In this document: positions 16,748 through 28,056 of the stretch, one piece after another | Layout of the letters: every line of letters starts with the position of its first letter | Position numbering within the stretch: the first letter of the stretch is position 1 | Assembly: GCF_026967935.1 (NCBI RefSeq) | Contig: NZ_JAPVBL010000001.1 | Span: forward strand, 788,082-852,081 | Direction: 5' to 3' | From: Modestobacter sp. VKM Ac-2982 | GTDB taxonomy: Bacteria; Actinomycetota; Actinomycetes; Mycobacteriales; Geodermatophilaceae | Length of the DNA: 64,000 nt | Notes under the pieces: model-generated | The model's input: only the letters and a program-made list of their open reading frames with translations | Database searches by the model: none | What the model was told of the DNA's origin: nothing | Program-made: the position numbers and the translations under genes

Positions 16748-17110
16748 ATGCTGTCGAACTACGTGCCCCTGGTCGGGCTCTTCGTGCTCGCCGCAGGCTT
16801 CGCGCTCTTCTCGGTCACCGCCGCTCCGTTCATCGGCCCGCGCCGCTACAACAGCGCGAAGGTGCAGGCCTACGAGTGCGGGATCGAACCGGTCGACCAG
16901 CCGCTCACCGGCGGACGGATCCCGGTCAAGTACTTCCTCACCGCGATGCTCTTCATCGTCTTCGACATCGAGATCGTCTTCCTCTACCCGTGGGCGGTCG
17001 CCAACGACGCGCTGGGCCTGTGGGGCCTCGGCGCGATGGCGGTCTTCATCGGCACCGTCTTCATCGCCTTCGTCTACGAGTGGCGCCGCGGGGGGCTCGA
17101 ATGGGACTGA
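16748..17110 (+). CDS. nuoA: NADH-quinone oxidoreductase subunit A
   Basis: NuoA, a small membrane subunit of complex I, 120 residues, three helices. The conserved loop YECGIEPV and the FDIEIVFLYPWA stretch, with acidic residues in helix 2, are typical. The ATG at 16748 has GGGAG upstream; a longer frame to 16664 has no site. It is the first gene of a complete nuoA-N operon. The 3' end overlaps a 24-codon micro-ORF that leads to nuoB. Confidence 0.97.
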   Translation: MLSNYVPLVGLFVLAAGFALFSVTAAPFIGPRRYNSAKVQAYECGIEPVDQPLTGGRIPVKYFLTAMLFIVFDIEIVFLYPWAVANDALGLWGLGAMAVFIGTVFIAFVYEWRRGGLEWD

Positions 17111-17175
17111 CCGACACGGGACCGACCGACACGCAACCGACCGACACGCGACCGACCACGGATGGGGGGCGCTGA
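17101..17175 (+). CDS. Micro-ORF bridging nuoA and nuoB (TDTxP repeats)
   Basis: A 24-residue open frame whose ATG lies inside the last codons of nuoA and whose TGA is separated by one base from the nuoB ATG. It encodes three TDT(G/Q/R)P repeats from a 15-bp tandem DNA repeat (about 17108-17157). It could carry ribosomes from nuoA to nuoB; the peptide itself may have no role. No homologue is known to me. Confidence 0.35.
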   Translation: MGLTDTGPTDTQPTDTRPTTDGGR

Positions 17176-17176
17176 G

Positions 17177-17845
17177 ATGGGCCTGGAGGAGAAGCTGCCG
17201 AGCGGCGTCCTGCTGACCAGCGTCGAGAAGCTCGTCAACTGGACCCGCAAGTCCTCGCTCTGGCCGGCCACCTTCGGCCTGGCCTGCTGTGCGATCGAGA
17301 TGATGGCGTCCGGTGCCGGCCGCTACGACCTGGCCCGCTTCGGCATGGAGGTGTTCCGCGCCTCCCCGCGTCAGGCCGACCTGATGATCGTGGCCGGGCG
17401 GGTCAGCCAGAAGATGGCGCCGGTCCTCCGGCAGATCTACGACCAGATGCCCGAGCCGCGGTACGTGCTCGCCATGGGGGTCTGCGCCAGCTCCGGCGGC
17501 ATGTTCAACAACTACGCGATCGTGCAGGGCGTCGACCACATCGTCCCGGTGGACATGTACCTGCCCGGCTGCCCGCCGCGGCCGGAGATGCTCACCGACG
17601 CCATCCTCAAGCTGCACCACAAGATCCAGCACCAGCCGCTGGGCGCCAAGCGCGCCCGGGAGCAGGCCGAGGCCCGGGCCAACGGGACGGCGCCGGAGCT
17701 GCACCTCGCGATGCCCTCCAGCGTCCGGGCCGACCCGGCGGCGCGGCGCGCCTACGAGCAGGCCGCGGCCGAGGGCCGCACCGGCCAGTTCGCCATCGAG
17801 CAGCGCGGAGGCAACGCCGTCGTCCTGCCCGGAGCAGGTCGATGA
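17177..17845 (+). CDS. nuoB: NADH-quinone oxidoreductase subunit B
   Basis: NuoB holds the terminal Fe-S cluster N2 that passes electrons to quinone. It has 222 residues; cluster cysteines are in [10 protein letters not shown] (about 36-45), VCASSGGMF and GCPPRPE. The C-terminal about 55 residues form an Ala/Arg-rich extension seen in actinobacterial NuoB. I chose the ATG at 17177 ([10 protein letters not shown]) rather than the one at 17162 because GGGGGGC lies at good spacing before it. The stop overlaps nuoC as ATGA. Confidence 0.97.
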   Translation: MGLEEKLPSGVLLTSVEKLVNWTRKSSLWPATFGLACCAIEMMASGAGRYDLARFGMEVFRASPRQADLMIVAGRVSQKMAPVLRQIYDQMPEPRYVLAMGVCASSGGMFNNYAIVQGVDHIVPVDMYLPGCPPRPEMLTDAILKLHHKIQHQPLGAKRAREQAEARANGTAPELHLAMPSSVRADPAARRAYEQAAAEGRTGQFAIEQRGGNAVVLPGAGR

Positions 17846-18561
17846 GCGACGAGGCCGGCTTCGGGGCCGCGACCGAGCCCGGCGGGGGGTTCCGCAAGGG
17901 CGCCTTCGGGGTCACCGGCAGCGGCGACACCTCCGGCTTCGGTGGCCTCGTCCGGGTCGAGCCCGGCGGCGCCGTCGCGCTGCACTCCACCGACCGGCCC
18001 TACGGCGGCTGGTTCGACGAGGTCACCGACGCGCTGATCGACGCGGTGGGCGAGGCCACGTACGCCGCCGCCGTCCACCGGGTCCTGGTCGACCGGGGCG
18101 AGATCACCTACTTCGTCGCCCGCGAGCACCTGCTCACCCTGGTCCAGGCGCTGCGGGACGACGAGTCGCTGCGCTTCGAGCTGTGCAGCAGCGTCTCCGG
18201 CGTCGACTACGCCGACAGCGGCGGCCCGGCCGCGACGCCCGACCGGCCCCGGCTGCACGTCGTCTACCACCTGACCTCGATGACCTACCGCCGCCGGATC
18301 CGGCTCGAGGTGGCCGTCACCGTCGAGGACCCGCACGTCCCGTCGGTGAGCTCCGTCTACCCCACGGCGGACTGGCACGAGCGGGAGGCCTGGGACATGT
18401 TCGGCATCGTCTTCGACGGCCACCCGGCGCTGACCCGGATCCTCATGCCCGACGACTGGGAGGGCCACCCCCAGCGCAAGGACTACCCGCTCGGCGGCGT
18501 CCCGGTCGAGTACAAGGGCGCCCAGATCCCCCCGCCCGACGAGCGCCGGAGCTACCGATGA
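17842..18561 (+). CDS. nuoC: NADH-quinone oxidoreductase subunit C
   Basis: NuoC, the 30-kDa peripheral-arm subunit, 239 residues. The motif [19 protein letters not shown] followed by [19 protein letters not shown] is diagnostic. The N-terminal 60 residues are a Gly-rich extension. Separate from nuoD here (not fused as in some enterics). ATGA overlaps with both nuoB and nuoD indicate strong coupling. Confidence 0.96.
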   Translation: MSDEAGFGAATEPGGGFRKGAFGVTGSGDTSGFGGLVRVEPGGAVALHSTDRPYGGWFDEVTDALIDAVGEATYAAAVHRVLVDRGEITYFVAREHLLTLVQALRDDESLRFELCSSVSGVDYADSGGPAATPDRPRLHVVYHLTSMTYRRRIRLEVAVTVEDPHVPSVSSVYPTADWHEREAWDMFGIVFDGHPALTRILMPDDWEGHPQRKDYPLGGVPVEYKGAQIPPPDERRSYR

Positions 18562-19880
18562 CGACGACGAGCGACCCGTACGCCGGCTCCCGGGAGACCA
18601 CCGAGGGCCGGGTCTACACGGTCACCGGCGGCGACTGGGACCAGACCTTCGGCGCCGACACCCACGACGACCAGCGGCTCGTGGTCAACATGGGCCCGCA
18701 GCACCCCTCGACCCACGGGGTGCTCCGGCTGGTGCTCGACCTCGAGGGCGAGACCGTCACCCAGGCCCGCGTCGTCATCGGCTACCTGCACACCGGCATC
18801 GAGAAGACGACGGAGTACCGCACCTGGACCCAGGGCACGACCCTGGTCACGCGGATGGACTACCTGGCCCCGCTGTTCAACGAGACCGCCTACTGCCTGG
18901 CCGTGGAGAAGCTGCTCGGCATCGAGGCGCCGCCCCGGGCACAGACCATCCGGGTGCTGGTCATGGAGCTCAACCGGATCGCCTCGCACCTGGTCGCGCT
19001 GGCCACCTTCGGCATGGAGATGGGCGCGCTCACCGGCATGACCAACGGCTTTCGGGAGCGGGAGCTGGTCCTCGACGTGCTCGAGGAGATCACCGGGCTG
19101 CGGATGAACCACGCCTACGTCCGCCCCGGCGGGCTGGCGCAGGACCTCCCCGAGGGAGCCGTCGAGTCCGTTCGGGAGCTGCTCGCCGTCCTCCCCGAGC
19201 GGGTCGCGGGCACCCACCGGCTGCTCACCGGCCAGCCGATCTGGCAGCGCCGGCTCAAGGACGTCGGCTACCTCGACCTCACCGGCTGCGTGGCCCTCGG
19301 CGTCACCGGCCCGGTGCTCCGCGCGGCCGGCCTGCCCTGGGACATGCGCAAGGTCGAGCCGTACCTGGGCTACGAGACCTACGACTTCGAGGTGCCGACG
19401 GCGGACACCTGCGACGCATGGGGCCGCTACCTGGTGCGGATGGGCGAGATCACCGAGTCCATCAAGATCATCGGCCAGGCGCTGGACCGGCTCGAGCCGG
19501 GGCCGGTGATGGTCGAGGACAAGAAGATCGCCTGGCCGGCGCAGCTGTCCCTCGGCGCCGACGGCATGGGCAACTCCCTGGACCACGTCCGGCACATCAT
19601 GGGCCAGTCGATGGAGGCCCTGATCCACCACTTCAAGCTGGTCACCGAGGGCTTCCGGGTGCCGGCCGGCCAGGTCTACACGGCGATCGAGTCCCCCCGC
19701 GGCGAGCTCGGCTACCACGTCGTCAGCGACGGCGGGACGCGCCCGTTCCGGGTGCACGTCCGTGACCCCAGCTTCGTCAACCTGCAGGCCACCGCGGCGA
19801 TGAGCGAGGGCGGCATGATCGCCGACGTCATCGCCGCGATCGCCTCGATCGACCCCGTGATGGGGGGAGTGGACCGCTGA
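18558..19880 (+). CDS. nuoD: NADH-quinone oxidoreductase subunit D
   Basis: NuoD, the 49-kDa subunit, forms the quinone pocket with NuoB. It has 440 residues. [21 protein letters not shown] (about 48-68) holds the conserved His, and the C-terminus ends ...DPVMGGVDR as in the family. The ATG at 18558 overlaps the nuoC stop; the open frame further upstream is shadow sequence. Overlaps nuoE by one base. Confidence 0.97.
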   Translation: MTTTSDPYAGSRETTEGRVYTVTGGDWDQTFGADTHDDQRLVVNMGPQHPSTHGVLRLVLDLEGETVTQARVVIGYLHTGIEKTTEYRTWTQGTTLVTRMDYLAPLFNETAYCLAVEKLLGIEAPPRAQTIRVLVMELNRIASHLVALATFGMEMGALTGMTNGFRERELVLDVLEEITGLRMNHAYVRPGGLAQDLPEGAVESVRELLAVLPERVAGTHRLLTGQPIWQRRLKDVGYLDLTGCVALGVTGPVLRAAGLPWDMRKVEPYLGYETYDFEVPTADTCDAWGRYLVRMGEITESIKIIGQALDRLEPGPVMVEDKKIAWPAQLSLGADGMGNSLDHVRHIMGQSMEALIHHFKLVTEGFRVPAGQVYTAIESPRGELGYHVVSDGGTRPFRVHVRDPSFVNLQATAAMSEGGMIADVIAAIASIDPVMGGVDR

Positions 19881-20884
19881 TGAGTGCTCTTCCCGGTTCC
19901 TACGAGGGGACGGCGGTCACCGGGCTGGACTCCAGCCCGGTCGAGCCGGCCGCCCCGGACCTGCCACCGCTGACCGAGCAGACCGAGGCCGAGGCCCGCG
20001 AGCTGATGGCCCGCTACCCGCAGGAGCGGTCGGCGCTGCTGCCGATGCTGCACCTGGTCCAGTCCGTGCAGGGCTACGTGTCGCCCGAGGGCGTCGGCTT
20101 CTGCGCCCGGCTGCTCGGGCTGACCAAGGCCGAGGTGGGCGCGGTCGCGACCTTCTACACGATGTACAAGCGGCACCCGACGGGCAAGCACCTGGTCAGC
20201 GTCTGCACCAACACGCTCTGCGCCGTCCTGGGTGGGCAGCAGATCTACGACGCCGTCTCCGCCGACCTCGGCGTCGGCCACGACCAGACCGCGCCGGACG
20301 GCTCGGTCACCCTCGAGCACGCCGAGTGCCTGGCCGCCTGCGACTACGCGCCCGTGGTCACCGTCGACTACGAGTTCTACGACCAGCAGGACGTCGAGTC
20401 GGCCCGCGCGCTGGTCACCGCACTGCGGATGGGGGAGAAGCCGCCGCCCACCCGCGGGGCCCCGCTGACCGACTTCCGCGGCGTCTCCCGCCAGCTGGCC
20501 GGCTTCTCCCAGCACCCGGACCTGGAGAGCGAGCGAGCGGCGATCGACGCCCCGTCGGCCGGTGTGCCGACCCTGGTCGGCGTGCGGCTGGCCGTCGAGC
20601 GGGGCGAGGTGGCGCCGCCGATGCAGGCACCCGAGCCCGAGGCCGCGCCCGAGCCGGACGTCGAGCCGGCAGGGAGCGCGGGCGAGACGCCGTCCGAGCA
20701 GGCCGCCGACACCGCCGTCGCCTCCGCCGACACCCCGGCCGAACGGGCCGGTGCGGTGCAGCACCACCCGGACGCCCCCGAGCCCGCCGGCCGCCAGCCG
20801 GCCGAGCGCGGCCGCGAGGGCACCGACACCCCGCCCACCGAGTCCGGCGCCGGGCAGAACAGCTCGATCGAGCGGGAGGCCTGA
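19880..20884 (+). CDS. nuoE: NADH-quinone oxidoreductase subunit E with long acidic tail
   Basis: NuoE is the 24-kDa thioredoxin-like 2Fe-2S subunit (cluster N1a) of the NADH dehydrogenase module. It has 334 residues. Cluster ligands are in SVCTNTLC (about 112-117) and ECLAACDYAP (about 153-157). The fold ends near residue 235; the last about 100 residues are a Pro/Ala/Glu/Asp-rich, probably disordered extension ending SSIEREA, absent from enteric NuoE. TGATG start overlap with nuoD; nuoF begins 1 nt after the stop. Confidence 0.95.
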   Translation: MSALPGSYEGTAVTGLDSSPVEPAAPDLPPLTEQTEAEARELMARYPQERSALLPMLHLVQSVQGYVSPEGVGFCARLLGLTKAEVGAVATFYTMYKRHPTGKHLVSVCTNTLCAVLGGQQIYDAVSADLGVGHDQTAPDGSVTLEHAECLAACDYAPVVTVDYEFYDQQDVESARALVTALRMGEKPPPTRGAPLTDFRGVSRQLAGFSQHPDLESERAAIDAPSAGVPTLVGVRLAVERGEVAPPMQAPEPEAAPEPDVEPAGSAGETPSEQAADTAVASADTPAERAGAVQHHPDAPEPAGRQPAERGREGTDTPPTESGAGQNSSIEREA

Positions 20885-20885
20885 G

Positions 20886-22211
20886 ATGCCCCTGACCCCC
20901 GTCCTCACCGCGCGCTTCGACGCGCCCCGCTCCTGGACGCTGGAGACCTACGAACGCCTCGACGGCTACCGTGCGCTCCGCTCGGCCCTGGAGATGGCGC
21001 CGGACGACGTCGTCTCCCTCGTCAAGGACTCCGGACTGCGCGGCCGCGGCGGCGCCGGCTTCCCGACCGGGTTGAAGTGGAGCTTCATCCCGCAGCCCAA
21101 GCCGGGGGAGACCCCGACCGGCCCGGCGGCGGCGCCGAAGTACCTGGTGGTCAACGCCGACGAGGGCGAGCCGGGCACCTGCAAGGACCTGCCGCTGATG
21201 ATGGCCGACCCGCACTCGCTGGTGGAGGGCGTGATCATCACCGCCTACGCGATCCGCTCGCACTTCGCCGTCATCTACGTCCGCGGTGAGGCGGTGCACG
21301 CCCACCGCCGGCTGATGGCCGCCGTGCAGGAGGCGTACGCCGCCGGCTACCTCGGCAGCGACGTGCTGGGGTCGGGCTACGACCTCGAGCTGGTGGTGCA
21401 CGCCGGCGCCGGGGCCTACATCTGCGGCGAGGAGACCGCGCTGCTGGACTCCCTGGAGGGCTACCGCGGCCAGCCCCGGCTCAAGCCGCCGTTCCCCGCC
21501 GTCGCAGGCCTCTACGGCTCCCCGACGGTGATCAACAACGTGGAGACGTTGGCCAGCGTGCCGTACGTGGTCCGTGGTGGCGCCGAGTGGTTCAAGAGCA
21601 TGGGCCCGGAGAAGTCGCCCGGCCCGAAGATCTACTCGCTGTCGGGTCGGGTGGTGCACCCCGGCCAGTACGAGGCCCCGATGGGGACGACGATGCGCGA
21701 GCTGCTGGCCATGGCCGGCGGCGTCCGGCCCGGTCACGAGCTGAAGTTCTGGACGCCGGGCGGCTCCTCGACCCCGTACTTCACCGCCGAGCACCTCGAC
21801 GTCCCGCTGGACTTCGACTCGGTCGCGGCGGCCGGCTCGATGCTGGGCACCACCGCGCTGATGGTCTTCGACGAGACCGACTCGATCGTCGAGGCGACCC
21901 TGCGGTTCACCGAGTTCTACGCGCACGAGAGCTGCGGCAAGTGCACCCCCTGCCGGGAGGGCACCTACTGGCTGGTCCAGATCCTGGAACGGCTGGTGCA
22001 CGGGCAGGGCCGGGCCGCCGACCTCGACCTGCTCACCGACACCTGCGACAACATCCTGGGCCGTTCGTTCTGCGCCCTCGGCGACGGTGCGACCAGCTGC
22101 ATCGCCAGCTCCCTGAAGTACTTCAAGGACGACTACGTCGCGCTGCTGCCGGCCGAGGAGCAGGCCCGCCTCGGTCGTTCGCTGCGGCTCGAGCCGGTTG
22201 GAGCAGCCTGA
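20886..22211 (+). CDS. nuoF: NADH-quinone oxidoreductase subunit F
   Basis: NuoF binds NADH and FMN and carries a 4Fe-4S cluster. It has 441 residues. [16 protein letters not shown] (about 50-65) and [12 protein letters not shown] are the FMN/NADH motifs; [13 protein letters not shown] (about 348-360) and the later Cys in [10 protein letters not shown] hold the cluster. The ATG at 20886 begins [11 protein letters not shown]; upstream reading frame is shadow of nuoE. TGATG overlap with nuoG. Confidence 0.97.
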   Translation: MPLTPVLTARFDAPRSWTLETYERLDGYRALRSALEMAPDDVVSLVKDSGLRGRGGAGFPTGLKWSFIPQPKPGETPTGPAAAPKYLVVNADEGEPGTCKDLPLMMADPHSLVEGVIITAYAIRSHFAVIYVRGEAVHAHRRLMAAVQEAYAAGYLGSDVLGSGYDLELVVHAGAGAYICGEETALLDSLEGYRGQPRLKPPFPAVAGLYGSPTVINNVETLASVPYVVRGGAEWFKSMGPEKSPGPKIYSLSGRVVHPGQYEAPMGTTMRELLAMAGGVRPGHELKFWTPGGSSTPYFTAEHLDVPLDFDSVAAAGSMLGTTALMVFDETDSIVEATLRFTEFYAHESCGKCTPCREGTYWLVQILERLVHGQGRAADLDLLTDTCDNILGRSFCALGDGATSCIASSLKYFKDDYVALLPAEEQARLGRSLRLEPVGAA

Positions 22212-24730
22212 TGACCCTCACCCCGGCCACCCCCGAGCCCGCGCCGGCGCTGCCGCCGGGCGCGCCCGGCCCGCACACCCGACCCGACGCCGTGCACTGC
22301 ACCATCGACGGTTTCCCGGTCGCCGTGCCGAAGGGCACGCTGATCATCCGGGCCGCCGAGCAGATCGGCGTGCAGATCCCGCGGTTCTGCGACCACCCGC
22401 TGCTCGACCCGATCGGCGCCTGCCGGCAGTGCCTGGTGGAGGTGGAGGGGCAGCGCAAGCCGGTGGCCTCCTGCACCACCCCGGTGACCCCTGACATGGT
22501 GGTGCAGACCCAGCTGACCAGCCCGGTCGCCGACAAGGCCCAGCAGGGCACGATGGAGCTGCTGCTGGTCAACCACCCGCTGGACTGCCCGGTCTGCGAC
22601 AAGGGCGGGGAGTGCCCGCTGCAGAACCAGGCGATGAGCAACGGGCGGGCCGAGTCCCGGTTCGTGGAGACCAAGCGCACCTTCCCCAAGCCGCTGCCGA
22701 TCAGCTCGCAGGTGCTGCTGGACCGCGAGCGCTGCGTGCTCTGCGCCCGCTGCACCCGGTTCAGCCAGCAGGTGGCCGGCGACCCGTTCATCGAGCTTTT
22801 CGAGCGCGGCGCGTTGGAGCAGGTGGCGATCTACGAGGACGAGCCGTTCGAGTCCTACTTCTCCGGCAACACCACCCAGATCTGCCCGGTCGGCGCGCTG
22901 ACCAGCGCCACCTACCGGTTCCGCGCCCGCCCGTTCGACCTGCGCAGCGAGCCCAGCGTCTGCGAGCACTGCGCCAGCGGCTGCGCCCAGCGCACCGACT
23001 ACCGGCGCGGCACGGTGACCCGGCGACTGGCCGGGGAGGACCCGGCGGTCAACCAGGAGTGGAACTGCGACAAGGGCCGGTACGCCTTCCGCTACGCCAG
23101 CAGCAACGAACGGCTGATGACGCCGCTGGTCCGCCGGGACGGTGAGCTGCAGCCGGCGTCGTGGCCGGAGGCCTGGGCCGCCGCGGCCGAGGGGCTGCGG
23201 GCGGCGCGCGCGGCCGGCGGGGTCGGGGTGCTGCCCGGTGGCCGGCTGACCGTCGAGGACGCCTACGCCTACGCCGCCTTCGCCCGGGTGGCGCTGGGCA
23301 CCAACGACGTCGACGCCCGGGCCCGTGCGCACTCCGCCGAGGAGCTGGACTTCCTGGCCACGCACGTCGCCGGCACCGCCCCCGGGGCCGGTGGGGTCAG
23401 CTACGACGACCTGACCGCAGCCCCCGCGGTGCTGCTGGTCGGCTTCGAGCCGGAGGAGGAGTCGCCGATCGTCTTCCTGCGGCTGCGCCGGGCCGTCCGG
23501 ACGGCGGGCCTACAGGTGTTCGACGTCGCCCCCTTCGGCACCCGGGCCGCGGAGAAGCTGCAGGCCACCGTGCTGACCACCGTCCCGGGCCAGGAGGCCC
23601 AGCTGCTCCGCGACCTGGCCGCCAACCCGGTGGACGGCGTGCTGGCCGACGCGGCCGTCGCGCTGTTCCGCCCGGGCGCCGTCATCCTGGCCGGGGAGCG
23701 GCTGGCCGAGCTGCCGGGCGGCTTCTCCGCGGTCAGCGCCCTCGCCGCCGAGACCGGCGCCCGGATCGGCTGGGTGCCCCGCCGGGCGGGGGAGCGGGGC
23801 GCGGTCGAGGCCGGCGCGCTGCCGACCCTGCTCCCCGGTGGCCGCACCGTCGCCAACGCCGCCGACCGGGCCGCCGTCGCCCAGCGCTGGGGAGCCGACG
23901 TCCCGGCGACCCTGGGGCGCGACCTCACCGGCATCCTCACCGCCGTGCGCGACGGTGCCCTCGCCGGGCTGCTGGTCGGGGGCGTCGACCCCGCCGACCT
24001 GCCCGACCCGCTGCTCGCCGAGCAGGCGCTGCAGACCGCCCGCTTCGTGGTCAGCCTGGAGCTGTTCCCGACCGCGGTCACCGCGCACGCCGACGTCGTC
24101 CTCCCGGTCGCCGCCGCCCCGGAGAAGGCCGGCAGCTACCTGGACTGGGAGGGACGGGTCCGCTCGTTCGACGCGACCCTGCACGGCTCCGGGCAGCTCA
24201 CCGACGGCCGGGTGCTCCAGGGCCTGGCCGAGCACCTCGGCGTCGACCTGCGGGTGGGCTCGGTGACCGAGGTACGTGCCCAGCTGACCGCCCTCGGCGG
24301 CGCCGCGCAGGCACCCGCCGGCACCGGGGCCGACGTCGCCCCGGCACCGTTGCCGGAGCTCGCCGACGACGAGGCGGTGCTCGCCTCCTGGCGGCAGCTG
24401 GTCGACGTCGGGACGCTGCAGCGGGAGGAGCCGGCGCTGGCCGGCACCGCCCGGCCCCCGGTCGCCCGCCTGGGCAAGGAAGCCGCCCGCCGTCTCGGCG
24501 TGGCCGACGGCGACCCGCTCACCGTCACCGGCCCGGCCGGGGCGGTCACCCTGCCGGTGCGGCTGGTCGAGATGCCCGACGGGGTGGTCTGGCTGCCGAT
24601 GCGCTCGCCGGGCAGCGAGGTCCGCACCCAGCTCGGCGCCGGCCCCGGCTCCGTCGTCCGGCTGGCGGGTCCGCCGCCCACCCCGGCCGGCGCGACGTCC
24701 GTCTCGAGCCTGCGGGGAGCCCAGGAGTGA
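22211..24730 (+). CDS. nuoG: NADH-quinone oxidoreductase subunit G
   Basis: NuoG, the large Fe-S subunit, 839 residues. N-terminal 2Fe-2S ligands ([20 protein letters not shown]), His-Cys cluster ([17 protein letters not shown]), a further 4Fe-4S set (CVLCARC...QICPVGALT) and the extra N7 cluster (CEHCASGC...WNCDKGR) are all visible, N7 being found only in some bacteria. The C-terminal half is molybdopterin-oxidoreductase-like and is more divergent and Ala-rich. TGATG overlap with nuoF; GTGA overlap into nuoH. Confidence 0.96.
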   Translation: MTLTPATPEPAPALPPGAPGPHTRPDAVHCTIDGFPVAVPKGTLIIRAAEQIGVQIPRFCDHPLLDPIGACRQCLVEVEGQRKPVASCTTPVTPDMVVQTQLTSPVADKAQQGTMELLLVNHPLDCPVCDKGGECPLQNQAMSNGRAESRFVETKRTFPKPLPISSQVLLDRERCVLCARCTRFSQQVAGDPFIELFERGALEQVAIYEDEPFESYFSGNTTQICPVGALTSATYRFRARPFDLRSEPSVCEHCASGCAQRTDYRRGTVTRRLAGEDPAVNQEWNCDKGRYAFRYASSNERLMTPLVRRDGELQPASWPEAWAAAAEGLRAARAAGGVGVLPGGRLTVEDAYAYAAFARVALGTNDVDARARAHSAEELDFLATHVAGTAPGAGGVSYDDLTAAPAVLLVGFEPEEESPIVFLRLRRAVRTAGLQVFDVAPFGTRAAEKLQATVLTTVPGQEAQLLRDLAANPVDGVLADAAVALFRPGAVILAGERLAELPGGFSAVSALAAETGARIGWVPRRAGERGAVEAGALPTLLPGGRTVANAADRAAVAQRWGADVPATLGRDLTGILTAVRDGALAGLLVGGVDPADLPDPLLAEQALQTARFVVSLELFPTAVTAHADVVLPVAAAPEKAGSYLDWEGRVRSFDATLHGSGQLTDGRVLQGLAEHLGVDLRVGSVTEVRAQLTALGGAAQAPAGTGADVAPAPLPELADDEAVLASWRQLVDVGTLQREEPALAGTARPPVARLGKEAARRLGVADGDPLTVTGPAGAVTLPVRLVEMPDGVVWLPMRSPGSEVRTQLGAGPGSVVRLAGPPPTPAGATSVSSLRGAQE

Positions 24731-26166
24731 CCGTCTTCGCCGCCGCCGACCAGCCGACGCTGGTGGACTTCGGGAACGACGTCTGGTGGATCGTGCTCAT
24801 CAAGATCGTCGGCATCTTCGGGGTGCTGGTGCTGATGACGCTGTTCGCCATCGTCTTCGAGCGCAAGGTCGTCGCCCGGATGCAGCAGCGGATCGGCCCC
24901 AACCGGGTCGGGCCGCGCGGCTACCTGCAGAGCCTCGCCGACGGCCTGAAGCTGGCGTTCAAGGAGGACATCATGCCGGCGCTGGCCGACAAGCCGGTGT
25001 ACTTCCTGGCGCCGGTCATCGCCACCATCCCGGCCTTCCTGGCCTTCTCCGTCATCCCGCTCGGCCCGACGGTCAGCATCTTCGGCGAGCGCACGCCCCT
25101 GCAGCTCGTCGACTCCCCGATCGGGGTCCTCATCGTGCTGGCCGCCTCGGCGATGGGCGTCTACGGCATCGTGCTCGGTGGCTGGGCATCCGGGTCGACC
25201 TACCCGCTGCTCGGCTCGCTGCGCAGCGCGGCGCAGATGATCAGCTACGAGATCGCGATGGGCCTGTCGATCGTCGCGGTGTTCCTCTACGCCGGTTCGA
25301 TGTCGACCTCGGAGATCGTGGCCGCCCAGGCCGACGGCACCGAGCTGTCCTTCTTCGGCCTGGAGTTCACCGGGCCCAGCTGGTACGCCGTCCTGCTGCC
25401 GGTCTCCTTCGTCATCTACGTCATCGCCGTGGTGGGCGAGACCAACCGGGCGCCCTTCGACCTCCCCGAGGCCGAGAGCGAGCTGGTCGGCGGTTTCCAC
25501 ACCGAGTACTCGTCGCTGAAGTTCGCGCTGTTCTTCCTGGCCGAGTACATCAACATCGTCACCGTCTCCGCGCTGGCCGCCACGCTGTTCCTCGGCGGCT
25601 GGCGGGCGCCCTGGCCGATCTCGATCTGGGACGGCGCCAACACCGGGTGGTGGCCGCTGTTGTGGTTCTTCGCCAAGGTCGTCGTCGCGCTGTTCTTCTT
25701 CGTCTGGCTCCGCGGCACGCTTCCCCGGCTCCGTTACGACCAGTTCATGCGCTTCGGCTGGAAGGTGCTGGTCCCGGTCGGGCTGGTCTGGATCCTCGTG
25801 GTGGCGACGCTGCGCGCCGTCGCCCGGGAGTCCGACCTGGACGCCGGTCAGGTCGCCGTCTTCGTCGGGGTGCCGATCGCCTTGGTGCTGCTGGGCGGGC
25901 TGCTGCTGGCCTCCCGGATGCGCAACCGGGACACCCGGGTCGCCGCCCGCGAGGCCGCCGCCGGCGGGCCGGCGCCGGCCGAGCCGCAGGTGCTGGACCC
26001 CCAGGGCCGGGACCGGGCCTCCGGCGGGTTCCCGGTGCCGCCGATGGACCTGGTCGTACCGCCCTCGCCACGGCTGCGCCGCCGCGAGTCCGTCGGCGCC
26101 GGGACCGTGGTCGGCACCGGCCGGCGCAGCAGCTCGACCACGCCTGAGGAGACCGACGATGTCTGA
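24727..26166 (+). CDS. nuoH: NADH-quinone oxidoreductase subunit H
   Basis: NuoH, the membrane subunit that forms the quinone entry site, 479 residues with about eight to nine helices. [20 protein letters not shown] (about 46-65) and the acidic loop [19 protein letters not shown] (about 238-256) are family marks. Residues about 405-479 are a Pro/Arg/Ala-rich cytoplasmic tail not present in E. coli. The GTG at 24727 overlaps the nuoG stop as GTGA. Confidence 0.96.
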   Translation: MTVFAAADQPTLVDFGNDVWWIVLIKIVGIFGVLVLMTLFAIVFERKVVARMQQRIGPNRVGPRGYLQSLADGLKLAFKEDIMPALADKPVYFLAPVIATIPAFLAFSVIPLGPTVSIFGERTPLQLVDSPIGVLIVLAASAMGVYGIVLGGWASGSTYPLLGSLRSAAQMISYEIAMGLSIVAVFLYAGSMSTSEIVAAQADGTELSFFGLEFTGPSWYAVLLPVSFVIYVIAVVGETNRAPFDLPEAESELVGGFHTEYSSLKFALFFLAEYINIVTVSALAATLFLGGWRAPWPISIWDGANTGWWPLLWFFAKVVVALFFFVWLRGTLPRLRYDQFMRFGWKVLVPVGLVWILVVATLRAVARESDLDAGQVAVFVGVPIALVLLGGLLLASRMRNRDTRVAAREAAAGGPAPAEPQVLDPQGRDRASGGFPVPPMDLVVPPSPRLRRRESVGAGTVVGTGRRSSSTTPEETDDV

Positions 26167-26839
26167 GCCCACCCCGCCGCCCACCGCCGAGCCGACGTCG
26201 GGCGCCAGCCCGGCCCGGCGCGAGGGCACGGCCATCGCCCGGCAGTCCTCCGAGGCACCGTCCAACACGGCCCCCGGCAAGCGGTCCAGCTGGTTGCCCG
26301 GGCCCGCCCAGGGGTTCGGCGTCACCTTCGCCACGATGTTCAAGAAGGTGACCACTGAGGAGTACCCCGAGGTCCCGAAGCAGACCAAGCCGCGCTACCA
26401 CGGCCGGCACGTGCTCAACCGGCACCCCGACGGCCTGGAGAAGTGCGTGGGCTGCGAGCTCTGTGCCTGGGCCTGCCCGGCCGACGCCATCTACGTCGAG
26501 GGCGGCGACAACACCGAGGACGCCCGCTTCTCCCCGGGTGAGCGCTACGGCGCCGTCTACCAGATCAACTACCTGCGCTGCATCTTCTGCGGGCTGTGCA
26601 TCGAGGCCTGCCCCACCCGGTCGCTGACGATGAGCAACGACTTCGAGCTCGCCGACGACGACCGCCAGGCGCTGATCTACACCAAGGAACAGCTGATGGC
26701 CCCGCTGCTGCCCGGGATGGAGCAGCCCCCGCACCCGATGCGGCTGGGCGAGAACGAGCAGGACTACTACGTGCGCGACCCCAAGGCGGCGCCCCCGACG
26801 CAGCAGGCGGCCGAACCGGTGATCGAGGAACGGGCATGA
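26159..26839 (+). CDS. nuoI: NADH-quinone oxidoreductase subunit I
   Basis: NuoI carries clusters N6a and N6b. It has 226 residues. Two 4Fe-4S motifs are plain: [13 protein letters not shown] (about 95-108) and [13 protein letters not shown] (about 140-152). The first about 55 residues form a Pro/Thr/Ser-rich extension. Overlaps nuoH by 8 nt and nuoJ by ATGA. Confidence 0.97.
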   Translation: MSEPTPPPTAEPTSGASPARREGTAIARQSSEAPSNTAPGKRSSWLPGPAQGFGVTFATMFKKVTTEEYPEVPKQTKPRYHGRHVLNRHPDGLEKCVGCELCAWACPADAIYVEGGDNTEDARFSPGERYGAVYQINYLRCIFCGLCIEACPTRSLTMSNDFELADDDRQALIYTKEQLMAPLLPGMEQPPHPMRLGENEQDYYVRDPKAAPPTQQAAEPVIEERA

Positions 26840-27741
26840 GCCCCCTGCACATGGGCGTCCTGGCCGCGGCGGCGGACACCGAGGTGGTCATCGGCACCGG
26901 GGAGACGATCGTCTTCTGGGTGCTCGCCCCGGTCGCCCTGGCCGGCGCGCTGGGGATGGTGCTGTCCCGCAACGCCGTGCACTCCGCGCTGTGGCTGGTC
27001 GCCACCATGCTCAGTCTGGGCGTCTTCTACGTCGTCCAGGAGGCGCCGTTCCTCGGTGCGGCGCAGATCATCGTCTACACCGGCGCGATCATGATCCTGT
27101 TCCTCTTCGTGCTGATGCTGGTGGGCCGGGAGACGTCGGACTCGGTCGTCGAGACGCTGCGGGGGCAGCGGGTGGCGGCGATCGTGCTGGGCATCGGGTT
27201 CGCCGGGCTGGTCGGCGCCGGCATCGCGCGCGCCACCGAGGACCTGCCGGTGGTCGGGCTCACGGCGGTGCAGGGCACCGTGGGCGGGCCGGCCGCCGGC
27301 AACGTCGAGGCGATCGCCGCCGTCCTGTACGGCCGGTTCGTGCTGGCCTTCGAGGTCACCGGTGCGCTGCTCATCGTGGCCGCCGTCGGGGCGTTGCTGC
27401 TGACCCACGCCGAACGGGAGCCCGGCACCGCGCGCAGCCAGAAGGAGCGCTCCCGGGCCAGGTTCCTCACCGACCGGCCGCAGACGCTGCCCGGGCCCGG
27501 CGTCTACGCACGCGCCAACTCCATCGCCGCGCCCGGCCGGCTCCCTGACGGCAGCCCCGCGCCGAGCAGCTTCGCCACCGGGGTCGAGCCCGTGCAGGTC
27601 GACGAGCTGCCGCGCACCGGCAGCGTCGGCGCCGAGCGCGAGGGGCTGCCGCACGCCGGGGGCACCGACGCGGCGCTCGGCACGATCGGCGGCGGCACCA
27701 CCGGACCGGTCCCCGGCAGCGGAGAGGACGCTCCCCGATGA
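26836..27741 (+). CDS. nuoJ: NADH-quinone oxidoreductase subunit J with extended tail
   Basis: NuoJ, a membrane subunit, 301 residues. Five helices lie in the first about 195 residues, including the motif [18 protein letters not shown] of helix 3. A hydrophilic, Pro/Gly-rich tail of about 105 residues ([16 protein letters not shown]...) follows, making it nearly twice the enteric length. Coupled by ATGA to nuoI and nuoK. Confidence 0.95.
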   Translation: MSPLHMGVLAAAADTEVVIGTGETIVFWVLAPVALAGALGMVLSRNAVHSALWLVATMLSLGVFYVVQEAPFLGAAQIIVYTGAIMILFLFVLMLVGRETSDSVVETLRGQRVAAIVLGIGFAGLVGAGIARATEDLPVVGLTAVQGTVGGPAAGNVEAIAAVLYGRFVLAFEVTGALLIVAAVGALLLTHAEREPGTARSQKERSRARFLTDRPQTLPGPGVYARANSIAAPGRLPDGSPAPSSFATGVEPVQVDELPRTGSVGAEREGLPHAGGTDAALGTIGGGTTGPVPGSGEDAPR

Positions 27742-28037
27742 CCATCACGAACTACCTGGTGCTCGCCGCGATCCTGTTCACCATCGGCGCGGTCGGCGTG
27801 CTGGTGCGGCGCAACGCCATCGTGGTGTTCATGTGCATCGAGCTGATGCTCAACTCGGTGAACCTCACCCTGATCACCTTCGCCCGGAGCACCGGGACGG
27901 TCGAGGGCCAGGTCATCGCCCTGTTCGTGATGGTCGTCGCCGCCGCGGAGGTGGTCGTCGGCCTGGCCATCATCATGTCGATCTACCGCACCCGCCGCTC
28001 GGCCTCCGTCGATGACGTCAACCTGCTGAAGTACTGA
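27738..28037 (+). CDS. nuoK: NADH-quinone oxidoreductase subunit K
   Basis: NuoK, 99 residues, three helices; the conserved membrane glutamates are in [11 protein letters not shown] (about 34-44) and [11 protein letters not shown] (about 70-80), needed for proton pumping. Related to MrpC. ATGA overlap with nuoJ; a 19-nt gap precedes nuoL. Confidence 0.97.
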   Translation: MTITNYLVLAAILFTIGAVGVLVRRNAIVVFMCIELMLNSVNLTLITFARSTGTVEGQVIALFVMVVAAAEVVVGLAIIMSIYRTRRSASVDDVNLLKY

Positions 28038-28056
28038 GCGGATCGGGGACCCAGGA

